A DNA stretch of 64,000 bases from Timema cristinae (taxonomy: Eukaryota > Arthropoda > Insecta > Phasmatodea > Timematidae), in assembly GCA_039000515.1 (NCBI GenBank), contig JBCFYV010000024.1:14060922-14124921 (forward strand). Direction: 5' to 3'. The notes under the pieces were generated by a model that had not been told where the DNA came from, did no database searches, and was given only the letters and a program-made list of their open reading frames with translations. The first letter of the stretch is position 1; each line of letters begins with the position of its first letter. Below, one piece after another: positions 11,012 through 21,340 of this stretch. Made by a program: the position numbers and the translations under genes.

Positions 11012-12719
11012 TGTAATATAAGCTTATTCAGATCTCCGGGTAAGATGTTATCCAAGCTGTAGGGGCTGACTAGACAAGTATTTACACCTCTGTACATGTT
11101 GTCTGCGATGCTGAATGGCGGTCCTATGAGACGTCAAAGTTAACGCTGTATGTACTTTGGGTGTAGGCAAATCATAAGTCTGCAGTACACAACAAGACTT
11201 AACGTGTGGTGTGAGTTATGACCAGTAACATGAAGGGAATTGTTTGACAACAGGTACCTATAAGGAATCGCTTCTACGCTGGGACCATTATGTGTGTTGG
11301 AGAGGGAATTGGTGGAGATGCCTCTGTTGGTTTGCGTGGTGTGCTGCTTGGGTTGCCAACCCCACAGGGGCATGCAGCGTCAATTTGGCTTCCCGTAGCA
11401 CCACCACACCATTTATTGATGTCAACCAAGTTCATAACGTGGAAATAATTGTCTTGTAGTCCTCTACAACCTGTATATTTATTCACTTGTAGATCTTAAT
11501 AAACCTGTATAGTCTTTAAGAAGGTTAAGTAAAATTATTTGTAATTTAACTTAATTTATTAGTCATTTCCAAAATTACTTATTTTAAACAGGCGGGAGCA
11601 GGAATATCATATTTTTTAAATAAATATTTCTTATTAATCAAATTGGGTATATCAGATTTGATAACGGAAAAAGTAGAAAATAAAACTTCTTATATCCCCT
11701 TAAACTTTTAACATATTTTTTATCAGTGTATATAATATTAATATATTATGAATAAAGAGTGAATGCTCTGGTATTGACATTTAATGCATCGTTTTATTCA
11801 AATAGACCTTATTCATAAGCAAAATGTGACCAAGTGTTATGATGTGTATAACTATAAAGTACAAATTATCTCGCTCTGCAACAAATGAATAAAAAATATT
11901 ATTTTCTTTTGGGATGTAGGATCCATGTTAGTCCAGACTAATTAGGACCGAAAATTGTTAGGATTTGCGAAAACTCGAATGTAGTAGGATAAGAAAGGAT
12001 TATCGGAGGAGACAGAATATTTTTACAAATTCTAAATTACAGTTAAATAATTTTATAAAATGTACAGTAAAACACAATAATAATAATGTGAACTGCAACA
12101 TTTACTGTACATTTCTTCTATTACTAGTTTTTTAGATTTCTGGTTTGACTTTGAGTTTGTTATCAATCAAATATATTTAATTTGACTTTGTTAGGATTTT
12201 TATCTGTGTTTTCTAAAAATTACATCTGGAAATTTGGACTACCAGGTTTTTGTATAAAATTAATTACTGTACATATAACAAAAAAAAACTAGTGGTATTT
12301 CAATTTACAAATTATTTCAATCCAAAATAATATTTCTGAAATTGTGTTCATAAAAATTATATTATATAGTTTATTCGATTGAGTTAATAAGCTCGTATTA
12401 CTACCAAAGAATGTCAAAAGGCAACCAAAAATATATCGTGAAATTTGAATAAAACTAACAATTGAAATAAAATACAACTTTTATGATTGTCTTTAATGGC
12501 TTTGAAACAACGATTCTTTTACTAACTACTGTGAGATAAACGATGTTTTACTGAGGGTTTGATGTTATCAACACTTGTTTGAATATAATGAATAATGTTT
12601 TATTGACAACTTACAAAAAACACTGTTTAAAAATGAAATTCAAATAAAATAACGTAGAAGAATAATTCTTCTCCAGTATTATCTGCAGGGGTAGAGTGTA
12701 TCAGTTAATAATGTTCTTC
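11012..12719. other. No gene recognised
   Basis: A GC-richer patch at about 11040-11480 has open frames on both strands (about 70 residues each) but no family I can name. The rest, to 12719, is very AT-rich without recognisable features. Confidence 0.45.
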
Positions 12720-13107
12720 TTAAACTGGGATGGAAAGGGACGCAAGGTAAAGTGTTTTTGCAGTTTTTATGGCAAAACCTTTTTTTGGCCAAAATAAATT
12801 AAATATTTATCCAGTACAAATATAGAATTATTCAAGGGTGACCATAACATTTCTTGAATATCTGACAAGGGTGTCCTGAAATTTAATGACAACAATTTCT
12901 CTTCATTTAAAAAGCTTGTTAGATAATGCCGCTTGGCTCATTACAGATATTTATCAATTAATATTGATACAACAATATGAATAAAATTAAATTCTTATGT
13001 TTCTACAGAAGCAATATTTAATTTATGTTGACCAAAAATGTGTTTTGACATAAATAAAAACTGCAAAAATATTGGATTTTCTCGCATCCCCTTCCATCCC
13101 ACCTTAA
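12720..13107. mobile_element. TTAA-flanked MITE, copy 1
   Basis: The left end is TTAAACTGGGATGGAAAGGG and the reverse complement of the right end is TTAAGGTGGGATGGAAGGGG. The arms remain similar inward through gcagtttttatggcaaaacc. TTAA at both ends (12720-12723 and 13104-13107) fits a TTAA target duplication, as used by piggyBac and Kolobok elements. The element is 388 bp and non-coding, and a second copy lies at 26614. Confidence 0.85.
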
Positions 13108-14109
13108 CTGTCGGATCATTTGGATAGAAACTACGAAGACATGCAGATGAATTGTACCCACATTTGCATGAATAAGAGATTGGGGAAAAAACATTAAAAT
13201 ATAAGATTTGTAAAACCTTCATTATCACATCCGTTACGGGAACTCCAGTCGCGAGTACAAATCTCCACACCACGTGACCACCGGTATGAGTGAATAAGAA
13301 TCATTATTAATTGAAATGAAATTTGTATTGATAGATAAAATGTTTATAAATGGGAGCTTTTTTGTTTTTGTAGTGGTTTAAATCTTGTGGCTGAATTTAT
13401 AAACTGCATTATTTTAACCATATACGTAATTTGAAGGATAGTTTTCCCATTCTCTCTCAAAATGTGTTACGACACATATTATCTAGTTTATTCACCAACC
13501 CCATTCTGTTTTCTTTTATTGATTTCAGCAGATTGGAACTGAAGCGGAAAAAATAAATTGTAACTAATTGAGAGGCAAAATATATTTAATGAACTAATAT
13601 CGAGGTTGATATAGTAAACACGTGGTCTTAGGGTACAGTAATTGATGGAGAGGTGTGTAAAATTCGGGCCAAGTATATATTATATGGCTTATGATGACAT
13701 TCATTCAACATTTGTTTTTTTGCTCAACTGGATGACAAGCGCAAACAAATTGTACTTTAAAAAAATACCGAATGTCTCTTTTTGAACCATTTCGTGTTAT
13801 TTTTTCTGAAAAACTAAACTTTTATAGCTACCACAAAGCGGGTGCTTATCTGAGTGTTTGCATGAAAAAAGTCAGTTACAGGACGTGTTTTTTCCTTAAA
13901 ATACATGTTTTTAAATGATGATAGGCTTAAATGAGATTATAAAAGTTTATGTGGATATGTTATATGACCTTTCAAGAGTTTTTTTTTTAAAATTAATGAT
14001 AAAATATGCCATGCATACTTTTCCGAAACCGGTTATTCAAACCTGCCGTTCAACGCATCATTTAAATTGTATACACGTTTATGAATAGTGTGCCATAAAG
14101 TAAAATTCA
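13108..14109. other. No gene recognised; AT-rich
   Basis: No recognisable coding or repeat signal. Confidence 0.5.
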
Positions 14110-14355
14110 AATAGTAATTTGATATTGCAGTGTTTTATAGTTACTTTCTATTCAGTGTTCTATCATTTCTTTTATATGCTATATTGTAACTTTCAATCCA
14201 AAGTTTTATTATTACCTTTATGTGTGATATTATTGCTTCCAACTCAGTGTTTTGTTATTACTTAAACACGCTATATTGTCGCTTTAAATTCAATGTTCTA
14301 TACCTACTTAATTGTGCTATATAGACACTTTCAAATTAGTGTTTTATACACTGTG
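14110..14355. repeat. Degenerate 46-bp tandem repeat, about 5 units
   Basis: Blocks like actttcaa..cagtgtttta recur at 14143, 14189, 14235, 14280 and 14327, a spacing of 45-47 bp. Units share gctatattgt and ttattactta segments. Identity between units is only moderate, so the array is old. Confidence 0.8.
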
Positions 14356-14857
14356 AAAAATCGAGGTAGGAATTATAATGTTACAGATATGGAATTTTCG
14401 TTTTGTATTGATACAGGTCAATGCAGATAATTTTGGTTTACTGATGGGAGATTTTTTGTTATTAATCTAACGTAATTATACTATTACCTGTTAATAATGG
14501 GTTTCCAAAAGAATCTATAAAATGGGACAAAATCTGGGCTACGCGAAACGTATTCATAGATGTGGATCTTACATTACATATGGTTACAAGGCCGTCTGTA
14601 ATAGAGTGACCTGGAAGTGACGTCACCTGACACTTCGCACATTCCAGTTCGGAATGGGATATTTACAGTCTTCTCGGTCAAAGCCGTATCTTTTACCATT
14701 AGGCTGGAAACAACGCTGTTTGTACAGGGTTGGCTTCGTCCGTTCCCACCTAGGGCAGCCATCTTGTACTGGTACATGGAGTAGGTAGTGAGTGGTTTCC
14801 TTTGCATTTCAAGTTTGATTATATTACTAATAAAAATACAAAACTTCAAGAATTTAT

Positions 14858-15146
14858 TGGTGACCTGGTGGTCTAGGGGTAAGGTGTCAGACTTTGTGCT
14901 AAGGGTCCGGGGTTCAATCCTTGGTCCCGGCACAGATTTATTTGATTGATAAACCCTTCCTTCATCTCTGACAAGAGGTGTATTAATCACAACTTGTGAA
15001 TGTGGGAATGCAGGTCTCCACCATAGTTCGGATTCCACGTTAAACTGTAGGTCCTTCATTTCACTCTACAATCACCCTACCATTACACATTAGCGTAAGT
15101 GCGTACTAACCGAACGGGTAGTAGTAATAACAATAATAATAATAAT
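14858..15146 (+). repeat. SINE family A, full length
   Basis: The head is ggtgacctggtggtctaggg (box A-like tggtctagggg) and box B is ggttcaatcc. It has a variant body with an extra gtgtattaatcacaactt segment found also in the copies at 7900, 26121 and 56634, then the shared tail and an (AAT)n end. The extra segment defines a subfamily. Confidence 0.92.
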
Positions 15147-15564
15147 GTAATAATAAAATTCAATGTGGAAAAGATTTTGAAATTTGGAGTTTAATATAAA
15201 GTCCAAAGATCAACTAGTATAAGATATAAAAAATCTCTGGATTGAATAACAAATTAGAATGGATTGACAATTAGGGAACTTCACTATATTTCCATCATAA
15301 TATGAAAGAGTTAAGAACATATTAAAATATATAAGTCACATAGATAAATAGATAACACTTTAAAATAATATAGTGTAAGCTTATGAGTTTGTCAAGTGTG
15401 AAGTTAAGGCAGAAAAAGACAGATTAGATATAGGTTAGAATAATAGAAGTTTATAAATTAGCAAATACTGATAAGTGAAATAAGAATTTAGGTTGAATAT
15501 AAATTGAATTCTATTCTTTCAGTTCTTTAATTCCCTTGTTCCTTAAATGTTGGTACATTCCAGC

Positions 15565-15612
15565 TATGGTTATCGACATGTTTCGACCTAAATCGGCGCC
15601 ATCATCAGGACT
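15565..15612 (-). ncRNA. Hammerhead ribozyme-like motif in Penelope-like terminal segment
   Basis: The minus strand carries CTGATGA (15602-15608), a short stem region ggcgcc..ggtc, GAAA (15581-15584), then catgtcg with GTC at 15575-15577 as the expected cleavage triplet. Hammerhead ribozymes with a very short third stem are known from the terminal repeats of Penelope-like elements. Here the core bases are intact but stem II can form only about three pairs, so activity is doubtful. Confidence 0.6.
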
Positions 15613-16160
15613 AAAGAAAAAGGGGTAAATCCAGAATAAGTTAAGGTACAAATCCAGTGTGAGATAATCAGACAAACTATTAATGAATAGAAAAATATTA
15701 AATTAGGAAAACAAATATAGATAATGAAATAGCATATTTACCAGTTGACCAGTCATAATACAGTCCTTCCAGCTGTTTATGGAACAGAAGTGAATAAAAT
15801 GTAATTAACAGTCGTGTATATATAAACTGAGGTTATAATCTTCTAGAAGGAAATTGGAAGTCAAAGATAGTGAAATTAATCTAAAGGTGATGTGAGATCA
15901 AGAACGTCTAAGCGTTGAAACTAATAATAGATAGATATGTTTAAGATTTAATATATTTAAAGAGTAAATTGTGAAAGGGAAAGAGAAAGAAAATTATAAA
16001 ATAAGGGAATGGGGAAAGGTTGTAATCTTCTCGATAATGGCCCAAACAGGTCATTTACTACTATGGAAGGATGGGCATGGAGCACATAGGATATTGTTTC
16101 ATTTTAGTGTGTTGGGGAAGATGCCTGAGAGTATTGATGAGTATTTTATTTTCAAAATTA

Positions 16161-16445
16161 TCTAGGGGTAAGGTGTCAGACTTCTGAGCTGGCGGCCGGG
16201 GTTCAATCCTCGGTCCCGGCACAGATTTATCTGATTACCAAACCCTTCCTTCACCTCTGACAAGACATCTTGTGAATGTGGGGAATGCCAGGCCTCCACC
16301 GTGGTTCGGATTCCACGATAAACTGTAGGTCCTTCATTTCATCTCACAATCACCCTACCATTACACATTAGCGTAAGTGGTATAACCCGAATGGGTAGTA
16401 AGACGCGGTGCTAATAATTATAATAATAATAATAATAATAATAAT
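16161..16445 (+). repeat. SINE family A nested in Penelope-like element
   Basis: It starts at tctaggggtaaggtgtcaga, so the first bases of the head are missing, has box B ggttcaatcc, and ends in the shared tail with (AAT)n. The exact 13-bp direct repeat ATTTTCAAAATTA flanks it at 16148-16160 and 16446-16458. Removing one copy and the SINE rejoins the endonuclease reading frame. Confidence 0.95.
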
Positions 16446-16459
16446 ATTTTCAAAATTAG

Positions 16460-16653
16460 TTTGTTCGTTTAGAACATTTTTGTTATTGAGTAGAGCGGTT
16501 TGAATGAATATATTTTCAGAAGTATTCATGGTTGTGCCTTTAGGAGATTTATACATTTTCATACATTTTTCCATAGGGGTGGGTTGATGACCAGATAATT
16601 TGTGGTGTTCAGAAAATTTGGATTTATTTCTGTCGTATTTAAAGTCAATTAAA
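16460..16653 (-). pseudogene. GIY-YIG-like endonuclease segment of the Penelope-like element
   Basis: This piece lies between the two inserted SINEs. The minus strand reads [20 protein letters not shown], then [23 protein letters not shown] and [11 protein letters not shown]. The SEH..SGH pattern and the following helix with a conserved E match the end of the endonuclease domain. After the family A SINE is skipped, the frame goes on at 16160 with NKILINTLRHLPQHTKM. Confidence 0.8.
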
Positions 16654-16908
16654 CCCGCCTCGGTGGCGTAGTTGGCTAACGCGCTTGTCGTGTTGAGCTC
16701 GACTGCTGAGGACGGTGAGATCGAGGTTCGAATCTCGGTCGGGTGAACTGGGGGAGGTTTTTCCTAAATGGTTTTCCACTCTCTCTCCACGCAAATGCGG
16801 GTTCACTTCCTCTAATGCAACCTTCTCAATTCCTAATCCATTAGCGTAATTAGTACTTAAAGCGTATAACCCGAACGGTTAGTAAGATGCGGTGCATAAA
16901 TATTATTA

Positions 16909-16941
<33 letters not shown>

Positions 16942-16956
16942 TATTATTATTATATT
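16654..16956 (+). repeat. SINE family B (head type B1) nested in Penelope-like element
   Basis: It is full length, starting cccgcctcggtggcgtagtt, with box A tggcgtagttgg and box B ggttcgaatctcgg, and ending in the shared tail and (ATT)n. It is flanked by ATTTAAAGTCAATTAAA at 16637-16653 and the same with one extra A at 16957-16974. The long duplication supports LINE-driven insertion. Confidence 0.95.
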
Positions 16957-16974
16957 ATTTAAAAGTCAATTAAA

Positions 16975-17740
16975 TGTTCAGAAATCCTGGTTGAAATTCG
17001 ATGTCCTGACAGACAATATACACACGATTACATTCGCAGGTAAGTTGGTATATACCACTTTGTTGATATTAATTGGTTTTATTGAGATTAGAATTTATTG
17101 AAATATTTTTTAATACTGTTTGGTGATGCTGTTGATTTCGTTTCTAGTGTAATTGAATTTAATCCATTTGATTTTGTTATTTGGAATGGTATTAGGATTG
17201 CTTAGAGTGATTTTGTTATTTAATTGTGCTTTTTGTTATTGAAGAATACGGTTTACAAAAGAATGGGAGTAGCTATTGGTTATGGCTAATTGTTTGATAA
17301 TATTTAGTTCGTTCTTATAATTCCTTCTCTTTAGAGGTATATGGAGTAATCCATATATCATGCTGTTGAAAGCGGCTTTTTTTTTGGGTTAGAAGGGGTG
17401 ATTGGAATCATTGGAAATGATTGTATCAGTGGGCGTCGGTTTCCTATAGATTTTATATTCAAAGTTGTTTTGTTTGTTTTTTATTATTGAAATGTCAAGA
17501 TAGTTGATACTGATTTTGGTTTCATATTCTACAGTGAATTTTAGATTGATATGAATATTATTCATATTTTGAGTATATCAGGTAAAGAAGAATTAGGAAA
17601 ATGTTCGTAAATCACCAGAATGTCATCAACGTAACGTCGGGTTCGTAACATTTTAATTAACTGCCCAAGCGTGGGGTAGTAAGACTCAATATCAATGTTT
17701 GTTACTCTAAATTAGTCACTAATCACGAGGGGAATTATAT
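16975..17740 (-). pseudogene. Penelope-like reverse transcriptase, C-terminal half
   Basis: Read from 17740 downward on the minus strand: PLVISD, then IDIESYYPTLGQ, then RRYVDDILVIYEHF with the catalytic YVDD at 17622-17633. After a frameshift come NIHINLKFTVEYE, INYLDISI, and YRKPTPTDTIISNDSNHP (about 17390-17450), the last being highly typical of Penelope-like polymerases. IPLKRRNYKNELNIIKQLA follows. At about 17000-17050 CECNRVYI begins the GIY-YIG-like endonuclease, where the expected glycine after YI is lost (YIV). Stops and shifts show it is dead. Confidence 0.88.
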
Positions 17741-18290
17741 AACTATATATATATAATATATTTCGTAATAATATAATTTTTTGCCCAAATAAGGCATTTT
17801 CACCTAATGATTATAGTTTATTTTCATAAAATTATAATTGACTGCCCGGATTTGCGGATTTTTTTTGTAGCACTATAATTTGCTGTTTAGTTGGCATTAG
17901 TTGCTAGCTTTTCCAAAATATTGTAATTGTCACCACAACTTAGGGCTTTCTGGACAGTTGCGTTGATTAGATCCTTCCGCCATGAAACACCAACCTTCAA
18001 ACTCCATATGTGCTTAAAATTCTGAAGTATCCAGTTAAACACTCTGTACAACCATCGTGGAGTGACTGCCTTCAAACCCTTGCTAAGTGAAGATAAATAA
18101 GGCTTTAATTTCCTTATTATTTTTCAATTCACTTTCCATGCTAATATTTTACAATTTTTTTATAGTTAACCTTGTTCAATCTTTGTATTTAAATGAGTGT
18201 TAAAGTGTGATCAACCCGAACAGCAGTAAGACGTTCAGAACTGAAAATAAACTGTATTTATAAATGTAGGCTATTTTATTTGGTATTTAT
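17741..18290. other. No gene recognised; AT-rich
   Basis: A small open frame on the minus strand at 17887-18075 has no recognisable similarity. Confidence 0.45.
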
Positions 18291-18533
18291 TTGGCACCCT
18301 GTCTTACTACCCATTCGAGATATACGTTTATGTACTAATTACGCTAATGGATTATGAATTGGGAAGGTTGAATTTAGAAGAAGTGAACCCAAATTTGCGT
18401 AGAATGAGAGTGGAAAATAATTTAGGAAAAACCCCCCAGTTCACCTGAGCGAGATTCAAACCTTGATCTCCCCATCCTCGGCAGTCTAGCCCAACACGAA
18501 ACTGGCGAGCTAGCCAACTCGTCAGCGAGGCGG
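18291..18533 (-). repeat. SINE family B (head type B1)
   Basis: The shared tail is at 18296-18325 and the body in the middle. The head ends in ccgcctcgctgacgagttgg when read on the minus strand. It is moderately diverged. Confidence 0.85.
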
Positions 18534-18769
18534 GATAGAATTAGGCTATATTTGGGTTTGTTATACTTCATGGTACTATCATATTATCTATCTTGAAAAA
18601 ATAAATGTACTTTCAGTCACGATAAGAAAATTACCGTGAAGTGACAAGCACAATATAGACATGACAAGCATCTTTATAAAAGCTTTATATTCTGTCCTCC
18701 ATTCTAAAAAGTGTTTGTAAAAAAAAAGCAATTAAGGAATAAGATACTAAATAGTATAAAAGAGCAAAC

Positions 18770-19140
18770 AAAAGCGGCTAAGAGATAAGTTCAGCTCGCT
18801 GGTGTCACTTGACACTACTAGTCCGGATTTAGCTTGTGGCGAGAGGGTGGGCGGGGGAGAGGGAGGTGCATCTGCTAAAAGCACATGAAGTGTCGCCTCT
18901 AATGAACCACAAGGTACCACGCCGGCCAGCCGCCGACTATAAATCTAGTAGACTAATGGGGATAAGAGGGGAACACATACACACCTGCTCGAAGTGTGTC
19001 GTATTCCCGGTGCACCGTCTCTTCTCCCGACGTCACCCGTAAGGAATAGAAAATATGACCGAACCGAATGGAATGAGGCTGTGTCCTTTTGACAACACCA
19101 CTGAAGTTGTAACCAGTGGAGTCAGCTTGTCGTGATGGAA
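18770..19140. other. GC-rich island, unassigned
   Basis: Clearly richer in G and C than its flanks, with a TATA-like actataaatc at 18938 and a 68-residue open frame at 18836-19042. It could be a retrotransposon LTR, a promoter or an exon. No diagnostic ends or motifs were found, so I leave it open. Confidence 0.35.
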
Positions 19141-19244
19141 AATAAATTGTAGTTTGTTTTTTTTAAATTATTTTCAAAGCAGAATTAAATATGATCAAAC
19201 GAGAAGTTCTTTTGAACGCTGGATTTACATAATTAATATATTTT

Positions 19245-19498
19245 TAGCACTGCGTCTCAATACTCGTTGGGGCTATACGCTTATGTACTAATTACACTAA
19301 TTGTTTTATGTATGAGAAAGGTTATGTTACATTTATAGGAAGTGTGTCTGCATTTGCGTGAAGGGAAATTAGATCACAATTTTGGAAGAAAAAACCCTCA
19401 GTACACCCGACCAAGATTATAACCTTGATCATCCTGTCATCGGCAGTCTAGTCTACCGCGAGAGTAGCGCGTTAGACCATGCGACCATCGAAGCGGGC
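19245..19498 (-). repeat. SINE family B (head type B2), diverged
   Basis: The tail is agcactgcgtctcaatactc at the left. At the right end the head is cgcatggtctaacgcgctac when read on the minus strand. Confidence 0.8.
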
Positions 19499-19589
19499 TT
19501 GGATAATATAATGTCAATACCCTCTTTCAATACACGATGAAAGTATAAATTATTGTGCTACTCCGTAAAAAATAAATGGTACAGTGCAC

Positions 19590-20095
19590 CACACATACTT
19601 ATAAAATAACATGTCCTGATTGACTGATGACTGACTGACTGACTGACTGACTGATGTCATTCATCGCCGAGCGCAAACTATCAAGGCTACAAGCATGAAA
19701 TTCGGACTGTATATTCATTTTGTTATGTAGGCACCCACTAAGAAAGGATTTTAGAAAATTCCACCCCAAAGGGGTCAAAATAGGGGATGATAATATGTAT
19801 GATAATATGTATGAAAGTCCGTCATTTTGAAAGTTACATAAACAAAATTTTGTATTTCGGTTATTGACGTAAAACAAATAAATACGTGTTTCAGAATTTT
19901 GGAAATTTTATTTAATAAGGGATGAAAAGGGGGGTGAAAGTTTGTATCGGACTTGCATTATTTTTGATTTGAGGTCAAGTTATGGTTATCAACGTAACGT
20001 AATATTTTAAATTAATCTGTAAATACATATGTATATTTTCGTATTTGTATATAATCAACTTCCACGCGAGCAAGCCGCGGGCAACAGCTATCTAG
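19590..20095 (+). mobile_element. Short Helitron-like non-autonomous element
   Basis: It opens with acttataaaataacatgtcc followed by repeated gactgact. It contains the ccccaaaggggt block and aaattcgg motifs shared with the element at 6455. It ends cacgcgagcaagccgcgggc then aacagctatctag, with a GC-rich imperfect hairpin and CTAG at 20092-20095 followed by T, a typical Helitron 3' end. Confidence 0.7.
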
Positions 20096-20259
20096 TTTTT
20101 ATATTAATATAGAAATGTTTACCAAACACGTAAGATTAACGAAACTAAATAACACACATCGTTGCTTAAACACTCCATCCAAGAACATAAATAGAATAAT
20201 ATAATTGTCACAGAAACTTAAGAAAAGTGGAATATCTCTGCACACCAAAGAGAATAACA

Positions 20260-20262
<3 letters not shown>

Positions 20263-20305
<43 letters not shown>

Positions 20306-20573
20306 GCACCGCGTCTTACTACCCGTTCGGGTTATACGCACTTACGCTAATGTGTAATGGTAGGGTGATTGTAAGATGAAATGGAGGACCTACAGTTTAA
20401 CGTGGAATCCGAACCACGGTGGAGGCCTGGCATTCCACACATTCACAAGATGTCTTGTCAGAGGTGAAGGAAGGGTTTGGAAATCAGATAAATCTGTGCC
20501 GGGACCGAGGATTGAACCCCGGCTGCCAGCACAGAAGTCTGACACCTTATCCCTAGACCACCAGGTCACCGAT
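20263..20573 (-). repeat. SINE family A, full length, young
   Basis: It carries an (ATT)n tail of about 14 units, a near-consensus body and box B ggttcaatcctcgg. The exact direct repeat AGAATAACAATT lies at 20251-20262 and 20574-20585. Confidence 0.95.
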
Positions 20574-20639
20574 AGAATAACAATTCATTTCACACTTTAA
20601 TACCTACATTTTATATATTATACATGTAGACTATGTATT

Positions 20640-21340
20640 TGTTTATAGCTCAAAAACTGTTGGTTTTATAGAAATACATTTCAAAGTCAAATTTTTATTT
20701 TTAGTAGTACCACAGCTTTACAAAAAAAAGGGATAAAAATTTAACCACTATCGATAGAGAATATTTAAATTAATTATTTTTTTCTCTTACTTCCCCAAAG
20801 TAAGCCACCCATAGTTTTATGGCTGAATATCCCATTAAAAATATCCTCTGGAAATCCCTATAAAACCCTAGATACCAATCTTTAGTCCAAACGGTTAAAT
20901 GGTTTCGGTTCTAGGCCTAGATACAAGTCAAACAGATGGACCACACAGGCGGCATCGTGAAAACCACTGTTTAGGTTTCAGAGGGTCATGAAACGTCGAT
21001 AATTTTTTCAAAATATCGAGTCAATTATTTTGAAGATCACAATATTTCTTTCTTTCTCCGAGAGGTCGAGGGAAAGTAAAAATTGTTTCAAGGTCATTTT
21101 CTTAAAAGATTGAGATTTACAAACTAGATATGACAAAAATGGTTTTTATTCCAAACAGCAATAAAGTTTTTAATTTTTTAGTTTTTTTTTACAGCAAAAA
21201 CTATAGATCCAATGTAAAAAACCTTCTAAATTGATTCGAAATGCTTAGATTTTTTTCAAGGTAACTCTGACAATTTGTATACGTTATTTAAATGTGTTGT
21301 GGTCCATAACCAAACTTGAACGCTTCTATAATTATCTGAA
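20640..21340 (-). repeat. Dispersed repeat family R, copy 1
   Basis: The reverse complement contains gacgtttcatgaccctctga, tatctagggttttatagg and gatttccagaggatattttt. These match in order the copies at 24400, 46080 and 56985. It is non-coding and its class is unknown. Confidence 0.75.

Larger units (their letters stand above)
15490..17740 (-). mobile_element. Penelope-like retroelement, 5'-truncated, with two nested SINEs
   Basis: Penelope-like elements encode a reverse transcriptase fused to a GIY-YIG endonuclease and carry hammerhead ribozyme motifs in their terminal repeats. Here, on the minus strand, a reverse-transcriptase core, an endonuclease-like segment and a hammerhead-bearing terminal segment follow in the expected order. 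The 5' part of the polymerase is missing beyond about 17740. A family A SINE (16161-16445) and a family B SINE (16654-16956) interrupt the body, each with target duplications whose removal rejoins the element. Confidence 0.85.

Noticed and set aside
11244..11486. Overlapping frames of about 70 residues on both strands
   Set aside because: GC-richer composition keeps both strands open; no motif or family is recognised.
14858..14940. tRNA gene in the family A and B heads
   Set aside because: Boxes A and B are present, but each is joined to a SINE body, repeated many times, and often lacks the acceptor-stem complement. They are SINE promoters and not tRNA genes.
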